Shown here: positions 16,628 through 24,550 of the stretch, in pieces
Numbering within the stretch: the first letter of the stretch is position 1
Layout of the letters: every line of letters begins with the position of its first letter
Assembly: GCF_002897295.1 (NCBI RefSeq)
Contig: NZ_BEXF01000021.1
Coordinates: 46,376 to 110,375, forward strand
Direction of reading: 5' to 3'
Origin: Brevibacillus reuszeri
GTDB taxonomy: Bacteria > Bacillota > Bacilli > Brevibacillales > Brevibacillaceae
Length of the DNA: 64,000 bases
Notes under the pieces: model-generated
Seen by the model: only the letters and a program-made list of their open reading frames with translations
The model's database searches: none
What the model was told of the DNA's origin: nothing
Translations under genes and position numbers: made by a program

Positions 16628-17596
16628 GTGAGTACGACTGAACATTCATTTGATCAACATCTATCAGGTCCACCTGCTTTTTCGTCTCTGCAGGAATATA
16701 TAGCTTGCAAGGATGACATTCACTTCTGGTGGCCGTATGTGGCTACTATCCTCGAGCGTCATGGTCTGGAGAAAAAGGGTCAGGGGCTTCTAGCTGGGCT
16801 CGGCGGGACGTATCCGACCTTCCTCCATGGGGAGGTAGTCATAAAACTGTTTGGTTATATACGGGCAAGCGAAAAGTCATACGAAGCGGAACGGGCTGCG
16901 CAGCTGTTGCTCGCTACTGACCCGGAAATTGCGGTGCCTCGATTGGTCGCAGGAGGCCGACTTTTTGAAGATGCTCATAACCCATGGTCTTATTTGATTA
17001 CCACGCGAATGTCCGGGGTCACTTGGCAGTACGCTAAGCTCAGCGGTGAACAAAAGCTTAGGATGGCGCAGGAGCTTGGATGCCAGATGCGCAGAGTACA
17101 TTCGCTGAGTCCTTCGGGTATCGTCACACATGATGACTGGTCGGGTATGGAGGTAACCAGGGCTATTGAAAAAAGCTCGCTGCCTGCCCATCTGGTTGCA
17201 CAGGTAGACGAATACCTTGCGGGGCTTGGTCCGTTCGACAATGTCTTTGTCCACGGAGATGTGATGTTTCGCCACGTTTTCGTCGAGAATGGACGTCTCT
17301 CCGGGATTATCGACTGGGGCGATGCGATGGTGACTGATCGGCACTATGAGTTCGCCAAACTCCACCTCGATCTGTTCAATTGCGACAAGTTGCTGCTGCG
17401 AGCGTTCCTCGAAGCGAGCGACTGGCCAATGACCAAGGATTTCGCTAAAAAGGCGATGGGAATGGCGCTCTACCGACAGGCACATGGACTCGTCCAGCAT
17501 TATTCTATGGATGTCTTTTATACCTTGCCGGCTCTGCTCCCGTTGCAAGACATTGCGACGCTGGATGAGCTGGCGAACGTGCTCTTTGCAGTGTAG
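16628..17596 (+). CDS. Aminoglycoside phosphotransferase (APH)-like protein
   Basis: A 322-residue kinase-like protein. The catalytic loop reads HGDVMFRHVFV (about residues 208-218) and the metal-binding motif IIDWGDA is near 227, as in the APH fold. The usual Asn of HGDxxxxN is replaced by His. The nucleotide-binding part has GLGGTYPTFLHGEVVIKLFG. Start GTG 16628 is 7 bp from GGGAGG; an earlier GTG at 16613 overlaps it. It stands alone downstream of a terminator, with a possible promoter (TTGATC, 16 bp, TATAAT at 16478-16483). The substrate, antibiotic or metabolite, is not known. Confidence 0.82.
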   Translation: MSTTEHSFDQHLSGPPAFSSLQEYIACKDDIHFWWPYVATILERHGLEKKGQGLLAGLGGTYPTFLHGEVVIKLFGYIRASEKSYEAERAAQLLLATDPEIAVPRLVAGGRLFEDAHNPWSYLITTRMSGVTWQYAKLSGEQKLRMAQELGCQMRRVHSLSPSGIVTHDDWSGMEVTRAIEKSSLPAHLVAQVDEYLAGLGPFDNVFVHGDVMFRHVFVENGRLSGIIDWGDAMVTDRHYEFAKLHLDLFNCDKLLLRAFLEASDWPMTKDFAKKAMGMALYRQAHGLVQHYSMDVFYTLPALLPLQDIATLDELANVLFAV

Positions 17597-17653
17597 TAGC
17601 TAAGCTGGCAAACGATCCGAGCGAACTCTTTAGTATTTGGCCGGGAATCAAAA

Positions 17654-17697
17654 GACCCTGATGAAGAACCTTTTTAATGGTTTCCATCATCAGGGTC
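17654..17697. terminator. Bidirectional terminator between APH-like and MetX-like genes
   Basis: GACCCTGATG (17654-17663) and CATCAGGGTC (17688-17697) form a perfect 10-bp outer stem, extended by GAACC/GGTTTC inside. T-rich sequence follows on both strands, so it serves both convergent genes. Confidence 0.75.
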
Positions 17698-17712
17698 TCG
17701 TTAATCAATTGT

Positions 17713-18723
17713 TTAAGTTCTTTCTAGTAGAACTTTTAGTGTAGAATCAATGAAATTCGCATCAGTCGGATTCAGTCCAAAACCAGCTAAGTGTCCCCAG
17801 ATCGATTCAATCGGCTGAAAAGTAGCATTCGGGATGAGGCTCGTCTCGTATTGGCTGTCTTCCGCGGTGAAATATAGATCAGTCCTCACAGGCATCACGA
17901 CGGTTCGTGCCTTTATGCTGTTCAAAGCGAAGGCAAAGTCCCCATCATACAAGGGATTTCTGCTTATATCAGCATGCTGCCAAGTCCACATCATAGCGAG
18001 CAAATCATTCGCATCTGATTGAAAGAAGCTCTCCTCCCAAAACGACGAAATAAAATCCGAAAGAGAAGCGTATCCCAGCTCTTTAAAGCATTCTTCCCGG
18101 TAAAAGGCTTGTGAAAATCCCCAGCTCGCATAGACGCGCCCCAAAGTACGCAAGCCCAGCTCAGGTGGTGCTGTGTACATACCTTTATTCCACGCAGCAT
18201 CTGCTTGCAGAGCAGCTCTTATGCCCTCGATCATGACCGAGTTGTGAGGCCAGGTCTTGGCCGTCCCCGCAAATGGAGCCAATCTCTCTACCATATCTGG
18301 ATAGCTTGCTCCCCATTGAAAGGCCTGAATCGCCCCCATCGACCATCCGGTTGCTAAAACTACTTTCTTGACCCCAAACCTCTCTGTCAGCAGCCGGTGC
18401 TGCAGAGCGACATTATCAAAGATCGTGACGTTCGGAAAATTCGCCTTGTCAAAAGGACTTGCTGCGTTGCTAGGAGATGAGGATAATCCATTCCCGAGCA
18501 TATTTGGAATCACGATAAAATATTTCTCCGGGTTTAGCGCCTTATTTATCCCAATAAGCCATTCATTTTGGTAATGCTGATCTCCAAATGAGGTAGGGAA
18601 AACGATGACGTTATCCTTGGTTGCGTTGAGTGTACCATACGTTTTATAAGCTAAAAATGCTTGTGGGAGAGTCTCCCCTGACTGCAAGCCAATATCTCCT
18701 AATTCAAAAATGTCGTAATCCAT
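17713..18723 (-). CDS. Alpha/beta hydrolase, homoserine O-acetyltransferase (MetX)-like
   Basis: A 336-residue protein of the MetX-like group. The nucleophile elbow GWSMGAIQAFQW (Ser near residue 126) and the openings AYKTYGTLNATKDNVIVFPT and IPNMLGNGLSSSPSNA match the homoserine acetyltransferase superfamily; the catalytic Asp and His lie toward the C-terminus (RTDLYF and WGHLAG). Many such paralogs are hydrolases rather than true MetX, and the absence of a neighbouring methionine gene supports that. Start ATG 18723 follows AAAGGGGAG. Confidence 0.82.
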   Translation of the reverse strand: MDYDIFELGDIGLQSGETLPQAFLAYKTYGTLNATKDNVIVFPTSFGDQHYQNEWLIGINKALNPEKYFIVIPNMLGNGLSSSPSNAASPFDKANFPNVTIFDNVALQHRLLTERFGVKKVVLATGWSMGAIQAFQWGASYPDMVERLAPFAGTAKTWPHNSVMIEGIRAALQADAAWNKGMYTAPPELGLRTLGRVYASWGFSQAFYREECFKELGYASLSDFISSFWEESFFQSDANDLLAMMWTWQHADISRNPLYDGDFAFALNSIKARTVVMPVRTDLYFTAEDSQYETSLIPNATFQPIESIWGHLAGFGLNPTDANFIDSTLKVLLERT

Positions 18724-18839
18724 CTGCTTTCTCCCCTTTGTATGCTAGTTCAGCTTCAACTGTAAACGTTCCAGTATAGGGGAAGGTCAAGAGGGTTAAT
18801 CGGTTATAATGCAAGAAAACGTGTGAAAGAGGTTGGCGC

Positions 18840-19655
18840 ATGTTTAAAATCAGTGATTTTTCCCGATTGAGCCGAGTTTCGTTAAAAACGCTGCGTTTTT
18901 ATGACGATATCGGCATCTTGAAGCCAGCGAAGATCGATAAAGAGACCGGCTACCGTTATTACTCAGCGGATCAATTACTTACTCTCAATCGCATTCTTCT
19001 ATATAAAGATTTGGGATTTACTCTGCAGCAAATTCAGCAGCTGCTGAGAGAAGATATTTCGACGGAGAACGTTCGAGGAATGCTTCGGAGAAAAGAAAGT
19101 GAAATTCAACAGCTGCTCGAATTGGAGCGCGAGCGACTTAGTAAAATACAAGATCGATTGCTTTTGCTCGAGCGAGAGGGAAGGGTAGAAAAGGAACAAG
19201 AAGTGGTCATGAAAAGTGTGGAAGCGCAAAAAATCATTTCATTTTGTTCGCATGGTACGGTGGAAGAGATTCCGAAGCTGTTCCATACGCTAGGACAACT
19301 GGTAGGCAAACAAAAAAGACAGCTGCTCCCACAGATGGTTATGTGGAAAGAATCGGAGAGCAGCGAGGCGGAATTTGAATTGGAGGTAGCCTATTCACTC
19401 AAGCAGGAGATTGCCGTCTCCTCTGACATCCTGAATGTGCGCTTGCTGCCTGAGGAGCCGATGATGGCAACGCTGTTACAACGGGTAGACCCATTTGTTC
19501 CTTCTACGGCCTGCATTGATTTAGCCAAGTGGCTGGAGGACAATCACTATCGAATAAAAAAGGACCAGCCTGGGAGAGAAGTATATGTACAATCACTCGA
19601 AGAGAATGGAGGTACTTTCGTCGAGGTTCAAATTCCGATTGAATCCAAGAGCTGA
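18840..19655 (+). CDS. MerR family regulator with GyrI-like effector domain
   Basis: A 271-residue regulator. The MerR winged helix is at residues 3-70 (ISDFSRLSRVSLKTLRFYDD, GYRYYSADQL), followed by a coiled-coil dimer helix (about 75-125) and a GyrI/SRPBCC-like ligand domain ending FVEVQIPI, like BmrR. A TATAAT at 18805-18810 is its likely -10 box. It is transcribed toward an acetoacetate decarboxylase gene but separated from it by a sigma-54-type promoter. Members sense drugs or other small hydrophobic molecules; the ligand here is unknown. Confidence 0.87.
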   Translation: MFKISDFSRLSRVSLKTLRFYDDIGILKPAKIDKETGYRYYSADQLLTLNRILLYKDLGFTLQQIQQLLREDISTENVRGMLRRKESEIQQLLELERERLSKIQDRLLLLEREGRVEKEQEVVMKSVEAQKIISFCSHGTVEEIPKLFHTLGQLVGKQKRQLLPQMVMWKESESSEAEFELEVAYSLKQEIAVSSDILNVRLLPEEPMMATLLQRVDPFVPSTACIDLAKWLEDNHYRIKKDQPGREVYVQSLEENGGTFVEVQIPIESKS

Positions 19656-19673
19656 AATGAATTTCCCAAAAAC

Positions 19674-19684
19674 GGGTAATTACC
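19674..19684 (+). promoter_or_regulatory. Candidate enhancer for the sigma-54 activator upstream of adc1
   Basis: GGGTAATTACC contains the perfect palindrome GGTAATTACC (19675-19684). It begins 87 bp before the GG of the -24 box at 19761. A related GAGTAACTACC stands at exactly the same distance before the sigma-54 promoter at 24444. The spacing suits an enhancer of a bacterial enhancer-binding protein. Confidence 0.5.
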
Positions 19685-19758
19685 GAAATAGACCACAGAT
19701 TTACGGGTTACGAATATTACTACGAGCAATTCAATCCGTCCTACACAGAAGGAACCCC

Positions 19759-19775
19759 TTGGCATGTGATTTGCA
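19759..19775 (+). promoter_or_regulatory. Sigma-54 (-24/-12) promoter of the first acetoacetate decarboxylase gene
   Basis: TTGGCAT-GTGAT-TTGCA: GG at 19761-19762 and GC at 19773-19774 are separated by 10 bp, as required for RpoN promoters (TGGCAC N5 TTGCW). The expected start point is about 19786, 36 bp before the adc ATG. It differs from consensus only at the last base of the -24 block. Confidence 0.65.
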
Positions 19776-19821
19776 AAGTTTTATTCCCGACTAGCAAATC
19801 CATGTTAAAGGAGATATTCGC

Positions 19822-20547
19822 ATGCTAAAACCAGAGTACACGATTCTACCCGATTATGCGCCATTGTATCCGCAGGTTCCGTATCACTATAAAAATTATG
19901 AGAAAATCAGTGTTTACTGCAGGGGAAATCGTGAGGCGATCGAGCGGTTTTTGCCAAAGGACTTTGAATTTGTATCGGATATTTTCGAAATTTTCGTGTT
20001 GAAAAACGAAGTCATTGAAGGACTCGATCCGTATTCTGAGGGTGGAATCGTGATCCCATGCAAATATAAAGACCTTGTTGGAGCATACATGGCCTACGAG
20101 TACGTCGATACCGACGAAGCGCTTTGTGCAGGAAGAGAGATTTGGGGGTATCCCAAGAAGCTGGCTGAGGTAGAATTCAAACGCGAAGAGGGCTACGCAC
20201 AAGGAAAAATCATTCGCAAGGGCAAATCCATCATTGATATTGCGCTCACCTTTGAGGACGTCGAAGTAAATCCGCCGAATCTGTTTCCACGGCTCCAGGT
20301 TAAACGGATGCCACGTGCCGACAAGTATGGCATGGATATGGATCAAGTCATTCTAAATGAATTTGTTGATTCCGTCATCCATACACGCCAAACCGGAACG
20401 GCCAAAGTGAACTGGGAGCATTCCAGCTATGATCCAATCGCGGATCTAGGGCCTGTCGAAGTATTGGGCGGTGTTTTTGTCATAGGCGACTTTACGTTGA
20501 CGTATGGGAAAATCATTGAGGACAAGGTGCAAGTAGTCGCAAAATAA
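19822..20547 (+). CDS. adc: Acetoacetate decarboxylase family protein (paralog 1)
   Basis: A 241-residue acetoacetate decarboxylase. The Schiff-base lysine lies in GREIWGYPKKLAEVEF (about residues 109-124), with the neighbouring Glu and Lys that tune its pKa; GGIVIPCKYKDLVGAYM and VLGGVFVIGDFTL are further family blocks. The enzyme splits acetoacetate to acetone and CO2; some relatives act on other oxo acids. ATG follows AAAGGAG. A sigma-54-type promoter lies directly upstream, and the tail of a lost short-chain dehydrogenase gene directly downstream. A second copy is at 26129. Confidence 0.88.
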   Translation: MLKPEYTILPDYAPLYPQVPYHYKNYEKISVYCRGNREAIERFLPKDFEFVSDIFEIFVLKNEVIEGLDPYSEGGIVIPCKYKDLVGAYMAYEYVDTDEALCAGREIWGYPKKLAEVEFKREEGYAQGKIIRKGKSIIDIALTFEDVEVNPPNLFPRLQVKRMPRADKYGMDMDQVILNEFVDSVIHTRQTGTAKVNWEHSSYDPIADLGPVEVLGGVFVIGDFTLTYGKIIEDKVQVVAK

Positions 20548-20549
20548 GC

Positions 20550-20657
20550 GGAGAGGCTTATGAAGTGGCGCAGGTCGTTGCTTTTCTGGCGTCAAATCGG
20601 GCATCCTTTGTCACCGGAAGTGCTTATGGTGTAGATGGTGGCAGATTGGCAAGATAA
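20550..20657 (+). pseudogene. 3' remnant of a short-chain dehydrogenase gene
   Basis: The frame starting at 20550 reads EVAQVVAFLASNRASFVTG then SAYGVDGGRLAR and a TAA stop at 20655-20657. This is the canonical C-terminal end of a short-chain dehydrogenase (E-V-A ... F-L-x-S ... F-V-T-G-x-x-x-x-V-D-G-G). No start, Rossmann motif or YxxxK remains: the remnant begins two bases after the adc stop codon. I infer that an adc-SDR operon (for instance with a 3-hydroxybutyrate dehydrogenase) lost most of the second gene by deletion. Confidence 0.8.
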
Positions 20658-20688
20658 TAGGAAAACAAACGTTAGTTGGATCGATTCA

Positions 20689-20747
20689 GGAAGCAGCGGC
20701 AGAATAAGGACTTTTCAATAAAGTCTGAGACTGCCGCTTTCCTTTTG
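20689..20747 (+). terminator. Terminator after the adc/SDR-remnant unit
   Basis: GGAAGCAGCGGCAG (20689-20702) pairs with CTGCCGCTTTCC (20731-20742) with one bulge, enclosing an inner GACTTT/AAAGTC stem, and TTTTG follows. The adc-SDR-remnant stretch ends here; the remaining bases to 20830 hold only the leader of the next gene. Confidence 0.75.
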
Positions 20748-20830
20748 CCCATAAAATCATGTGTCTTTTTCCAAAGTGATTCATAGCATATAACATTCTC
20801 ACTATAAGCATCTGAGAAAGGAGTTCTCTT

Positions 20831-22198
20831 TTGGAAAAGACAAAGCTAACAGGGCGAATTGTTACGCCTGATGATGCTGATTATGAGCTTGCCAGAACCA
20901 ATAATAATTTGAGCGTCCCTAAATTCCCGAAGATCATTGTATTTTGCCAGGATGTAGATGATGTCGTGAATGCGCTGAAATGGGCGAGGGAAAATCAAGT
21001 GCCGTTTCGAATAAGGAGCGGCAGGCATAGCTATGAAAATTTTTCGCTAGTAAATGGCGGTCTGGTTATTGATGTCAGCGAGATGAATAAAATTACTGTC
21101 AATCGCGAAAACATGACAGCAAAAATAGAAGCTGGAGCCGGTCTGGGGAAAGTATACAATGAACTATGGGAATTTGGTACGACGATCCCGGCGGGTACCG
21201 AAAGCAGTGTCGGTCTTGTGGGCCTTATGCTCGGTGGAGGCATTGGGATGCTGTCACGGCTGTTCGGACTTACTTGTGACAATCTGCTTGAAGTCGAAAT
21301 CGTAATAGCGGACGGAGAAAAAGGGGCAAAACTGATTCAGGCAGACAAGCATCACAACAGTGATCTGTTTTGGGCTTGCTGCGGCGGTGGCGGTGGAAAC
21401 TTTGGCATTGTCACGTCTCTTACATTCAAGGTGCATGCCATTTCCAAGGTGTCCATTTTCTCGATTACGTGGGGGTGGGAAGATCTCGAAGCGGCATTTG
21501 ACGCCTGGCAGCATTGGGCACCTACCACCGATTTACGCCTTACCTCAGAAATTGAATTACGTGTAAAGGAAGCCAATCGAATTATTGCGCAAGGTGAATT
21601 CGTCGGTCCAGCTTCAAGTTTGCGGGCACTGATTCGACCGTTAACGGACACTGGTTCGCCAACAAGCGTATTCATAAAAGAAGTTCCATATAAAAAGGCT
21701 TTCCAATTTTTTGACGAGCCTGCTGGAAACGTGCCAGCTCACCGTAAGAGATCCGGGTCCTTTCTAAAAAAGCCTTTCCCGATGAAAGCGATCTCGACAA
21801 TGAAGCATTTTTTGGAGAAAGCCCCAAATGAAAGATCTGCAATCTGGCAGCAATCTCTTGGAGGAGCAACCCGGCAGTACTCACCAACTGAAACCGCTTT
21901 TTTCTATCGGGAGGCCATTATCGCCCAGGAGTACCTCGCTACATGGAGCGAACCTGATGAAAAACAACAAAATGTACGCTGGATCGAAGAATTACGAGAT
22001 GCCTTAAAAAAATATACAACGGGCGACTACGTGAACTGGCCAGACCTGCTCATTAAAAATTGGCCAAAGGCGTACTATGGCGAAAACATAAAGCGACTTC
22101 AGGCAGTGAAGAAAGAATACGACCCAACCAATGTATTCTCGTTTCCGCAGAGCATTCCACTTAAGACGGATGATAAAAAAAGTGCCCATCTCCGATGA
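20831..22198 (+). CDS. FAD-binding oxidoreductase, berberine-bridge-enzyme type
   Basis: A 455-residue FAD_binding_4 plus BBE protein. The His that anchors FAD covalently is H66 in RSGRHSYENFS. The second, Cys-linked anchor of bicovalent members is missing: the region reads SSVGLVGLMLGGGIG with Val where Cys would be. A C-terminal BBE segment (about 405-445, YYGENIKRLQAVKKEYDPTNVF) is present. Start TTG 20831 follows AGAAAGGAG. Relatives oxidise sugars, alcohols or secondary metabolites with O2, giving H2O2. It stands alone; the substrate is not known. Its terminator overlaps the stop codon. Confidence 0.88.
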   Translation: MEKTKLTGRIVTPDDADYELARTNNNLSVPKFPKIIVFCQDVDDVVNALKWARENQVPFRIRSGRHSYENFSLVNGGLVIDVSEMNKITVNRENMTAKIEAGAGLGKVYNELWEFGTTIPAGTESSVGLVGLMLGGGIGMLSRLFGLTCDNLLEVEIVIADGEKGAKLIQADKHHNSDLFWACCGGGGGNFGIVTSLTFKVHAISKVSIFSITWGWEDLEAAFDAWQHWAPTTDLRLTSEIELRVKEANRIIAQGEFVGPASSLRALIRPLTDTGSPTSVFIKEVPYKKAFQFFDEPAGNVPAHRKRSGSFLKKPFPMKAISTMKHFLEKAPNERSAIWQQSLGGATRQYSPTETAFFYREAIIAQEYLATWSEPDEKQQNVRWIEELRDALKKYTTGDYVNWPDLLIKNWPKAYYGENIKRLQAVKKEYDPTNVFSFPQSIPLKTDDKKSAHLR

Positions 22199-22208
22199 GA
22201 TGGGCTTT
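22184..22208 (+). terminator. Terminator overlapping the stop codon of the BBE-type gene
   Basis: GCCCATCTC (22184-22192), loop CGAT, GAGATGGGC (22197-22205), then TTTG. The TGA stop at 22196-22198 lies within the hairpin. Confidence 0.75.
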
Positions 22209-22256
22209 GCTGTAATCATATACGGAAGGTTGTCGCCATTGGAGGGGAAGACCTGA

Positions 22257-22715
22257 TCAGCGAACGTTCTCAAGCCAATACTCATACTCGCTGTCTATGG
22301 CCTGTCCCATATGGAAGTAGTTATCCCAGTTGTCCTCTATATGATAAATACTGGGATCACAATCGAACTGCTCCATGAAGTGATACATATATTCCTGATA
22401 CTCGCCGCTCTCCAGATTGCAGTAATAATAGTTGGCGAATTTGTTTCCTTCCTCATTCAGCAAATCTATAGCCAGTACGCCTCCTAATTGACGATATAGC
22501 TGCGAGCTTGTCAGCTTTCTTTGCTTGAAATCCTCGATGTGATGGGAGTAGTGGTGGAGAGCATCTGCACTGTACATTTCATGATCTACAATCCAGCCCA
22601 GAAAAAATCCTGTAAAAACATAGGCTTGTTCCCGTGGCAAATCCGTAGGGAAATCGCCCTCGTAATGATACTTCGCTTTGTCATACACGGTATTGGTGGA
22701 AAGGGTATCGCTCAT
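22257..22715 (-). CDS. Uncharacterised acidic protein, DUF7832-like
   Basis: A 152-residue soluble protein, acidic and rich in Tyr, His and Asp (YDKAKYHYEGDFP, HHYSHHIEDF, HIEDNWDNYFHMG). Similar short proteins with the opening YDKAKYHYEGDFP and AYVFTGFFLGW are common in Bacteria as an uncharacterised family, often of the immunity or stress type, but no function is established and I do not assign one. ATG 22715 follows AGGAGAA. It is a single gene, convergent with the BBE-type oxidoreductase gene. Confidence 0.7.
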   Translation of the reverse strand: MSDTLSTNTVYDKAKYHYEGDFPTDLPREQAYVFTGFFLGWIVDHEMYSADALHHYSHHIEDFKQRKLTSSQLYRQLGGVLAIDLLNEEGNKFANYYYCNLESGEYQEYMYHFMEQFDCDPSIYHIEDNWDNYFHMGQAIDSEYEYWLENVR

Positions 22716-22864
22716 CCGTTTTCTCCTTAGGTTGTTTAATGGTGGGTTTGTTTTATAAACTTTCCATATTGTTACATTCCGTTATGGTTGATTTTTTCCT
22801 TCAAGGTGTGGCTATACATCTCCTATTTATAGTGATGGTGAAATGTTTATAATATTATTAATTA

Positions 22865-22883
22865 TGCAATTATAATGATTGCA
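22865..22883 (+). promoter_or_regulatory. Inverted repeat around the -10 box of the sigma-54 activator gene
   Basis: TGCAAT (22865-22870) and ATTGCA (22878-22883) flank TATAATG; the TATAAT at 22871-22876 is a good -10 box about 36 bp before the regulator's ATG. A protein bound here would block transcription, so autoregulation or another repressor is possible. Confidence 0.45.
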
Positions 22884-22911
22884 TCCTAAAAGACGAGAGG
22901 TGATAGACAGC

Positions 22912-24360
22912 ATGGAAGATCTGAGAGTGCTATCAAAGCAATGGGAGCAAATTTTTTCGGTTATTCGCGAAGGGGTCTTGGTCGTTGATTTGGATTTACG
23001 GGTCACCTATGTGAATGAAGCCGTGCAAAATATCGGAATTTACCCGGAGAGAGTGATTGGAGAAAACATTTTTCAAGTCTTTCCGAATCTGAAGCAGGAG
23101 CACAGCCACTTTGTGAAAGTATTGGCTACTGGCCAGCCGATTACAGACAAGGTGCTTACCTTTGTTACCTATCGAGGTGAACGCAAGACGACGCTCACCT
23201 CTACTTTTCCTCTCTATGAGAATGGGGTGTTGACCGGCGCTTTTGAAGTGTTTCAGGATATTTCCGCGATAGACGAGCTATCCAAAAAAATCGTGTTTTA
23301 TCAAAATAAAGAACGCCGGGTCGATCCTCAAAACAAGAAGCATGCTGTGAGTTCTATGTATACCGTTGATTCCATCATTGGAAATAGCCAAGCGATAGAT
23401 TCGCTAAAGGACAAAATTTCCTTGATTGCGGACAGCTTCTCTCCAGTACTGATTTATGGCGAGACAGGAACGGGCAAAGAACTGATTGCTCAATCCATCC
23501 ACACCGCTTCTGCAAAGAAAACCGCTCCGTTTATCGCCCAAAACTGCGCAGCCATCCCTGAAAGCCTGCTAGAAGGCATCTTGTTTGGTACAGAAAAAGG
23601 AGGGTTTACAGGAGCGGATAACCGACCCGGACTTTTTGAGCTTGCGAATGGCGGGATTTTATTTTTGGACGAGATTAATTCGATGCCGCTTTCTCTGCAG
23701 GCCAAACTACTGCGTGTCATTCAGGAGAAGAAAGTGAGACGGGTCGGCGGGCAAAAAGAAATCGATATCGATTTTCGTATTGTAGCGGCAACCAATGTGA
23801 ATCCAGAGGTGATTTTGCAAACGGGTGAAATGCGCTCCGATCTATTCTACCGCCTCAATGTCATTTATCTGGAGCTGCCGCCTTTGCGGGAGAGAAGGGA
23901 AGACATCCCGCTGCTCATCGATCACTATATCTCTTACTATAACGAGCAATTTAACAAAAAGGTGCTGGGTGTCAATCAAGAGACGATGAGCTTTTTTATG
24001 GAGTACACATGGCCCGGGAATATCCGTGAATTGCGCAACATGATAGAGAGAGCCATGAACATGCAGGAGGGAGAGGTCATTCAACTAGAGGATGTGAACC
24101 TGGGAGCGCTGTTCGGTGTTTCCTCCATGTTGCCCGCCACCATGCCTGCTGAAAGCCGAAAGCAGCTAGGCTCACTGAAAGATGCTCTGAAGGAAGTAGA
24201 AGTGGAAATGATTAAGCAAGCGCTTATGGATACGAATGGGAATGTCTCAAAAGCTGCACGCAAACTAGATATTCCACAGCAGACGATGAACCACAAAATC
24301 GATAGATACACACTGCGACCGTTGATTTATCAGATTAAGCTAAGCGCTACTCAAAAATGA
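22912..24360 (+). CDS. Sigma-54-dependent transcriptional activator (PAS, AAA+, Fis)
   Basis: A 482-residue enhancer-binding protein. An N-terminal PAS sensor domain (about 10-115) is followed by the AAA+ domain: Walker A GETGTGKE at 183-190, Walker B GGILFLDE near 248, and the sigma-54 contact loop as GGFTGA at 230-235, where GAFTGA is usual. The C-terminal Fis-type helix-turn-helix reads NGNVSKAARKLDIPQQTMNH (about 448-467). The layout is RocR-like. I start at ATG 22912 after AGAGGTGAT. It lies between two genes sets with -24/-12 promoters and shared upstream elements and is the obvious candidate to activate both. Confidence 0.92.
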   Translation: MEDLRVLSKQWEQIFSVIREGVLVVDLDLRVTYVNEAVQNIGIYPERVIGENIFQVFPNLKQEHSHFVKVLATGQPITDKVLTFVTYRGERKTTLTSTFPLYENGVLTGAFEVFQDISAIDELSKKIVFYQNKERRVDPQNKKHAVSSMYTVDSIIGNSQAIDSLKDKISLIADSFSPVLIYGETGTGKELIAQSIHTASAKKTAPFIAQNCAAIPESLLEGILFGTEKGGFTGADNRPGLFELANGGILFLDEINSMPLSLQAKLLRVIQEKKVRRVGGQKEIDIDFRIVAATNVNPEVILQTGEMRSDLFYRLNVIYLELPPLRERREDIPLLIDHYISYYNEQFNKKVLGVNQETMSFFMEYTWPGNIRELRNMIERAMNMQEGEVIQLEDVNLGALFGVSSMLPATMPAESRKQLGSLKDALKEVEVEMIKQALMDTNGNVSKAARKLDIPQQTMNHKIDRYTLRPLIYQIKLSATQK

Positions 24361-24369
24361 GTAACTACC
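24359..24369 (+). promoter_or_regulatory. Candidate enhancer for the symporter-adc2 operon
   Basis: GAGTAACTACC matches GGGTAATTACC (19674-19684) at 9 of 11 positions and likewise begins exactly 87 bp before the -24 GG. It overlaps the stop codon of the activator gene. A second related element, GGTAATTCTA, is at 24391-24400; the counterpart at the other promoter is GGTTACGAAT from 19706, 32 bp after the first element in both cases. Confidence 0.5.
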
Positions 24370-24443
24370 AAATGTTTTGCTAGATAAATAGGTAATTCTA
24401 GCGTAAGTCCCCCTATGCATTTTGTGAAATCAGGGGCTTGGGG

Positions 24444-24460
24444 TTGGCATGACTGTTGCT
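24444..24460 (+). promoter_or_regulatory. Sigma-54 (-24/-12) promoter of the symporter-adc2 operon
   Basis: TTGGCAT-GACTG-TTGCT: GG at 24446-24447 and GC at 24458-24459 are 10 bp apart. It matches the RpoN consensus except at one base of the -24 block. Expected start about 24471. It lies directly downstream of the gene for a sigma-54 activator and upstream of the transport operon. Confidence 0.8.
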
Positions 24461-24550
24461 TTATTTCTCCTGTAAGAAGGGAGGAGCTGAGAAGAGCAGT
24501 CTACCTGTCAAACGAATGGTGACTCATGAAAAGGATGCGGGGGTGTAGGC

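Noticed and set aside
19680..19810. Open frame of about 50 codons (FTGYEYYYEQFNPSYTEGTP...) that looks a little like the end of a GyrI domain
   Set aside because: It has no start codon, the MerR gene before it is already complete, and a stretch of this length without stop occurs by chance. The sigma-54 promoter and the enhancer-like palindrome explain the region better.
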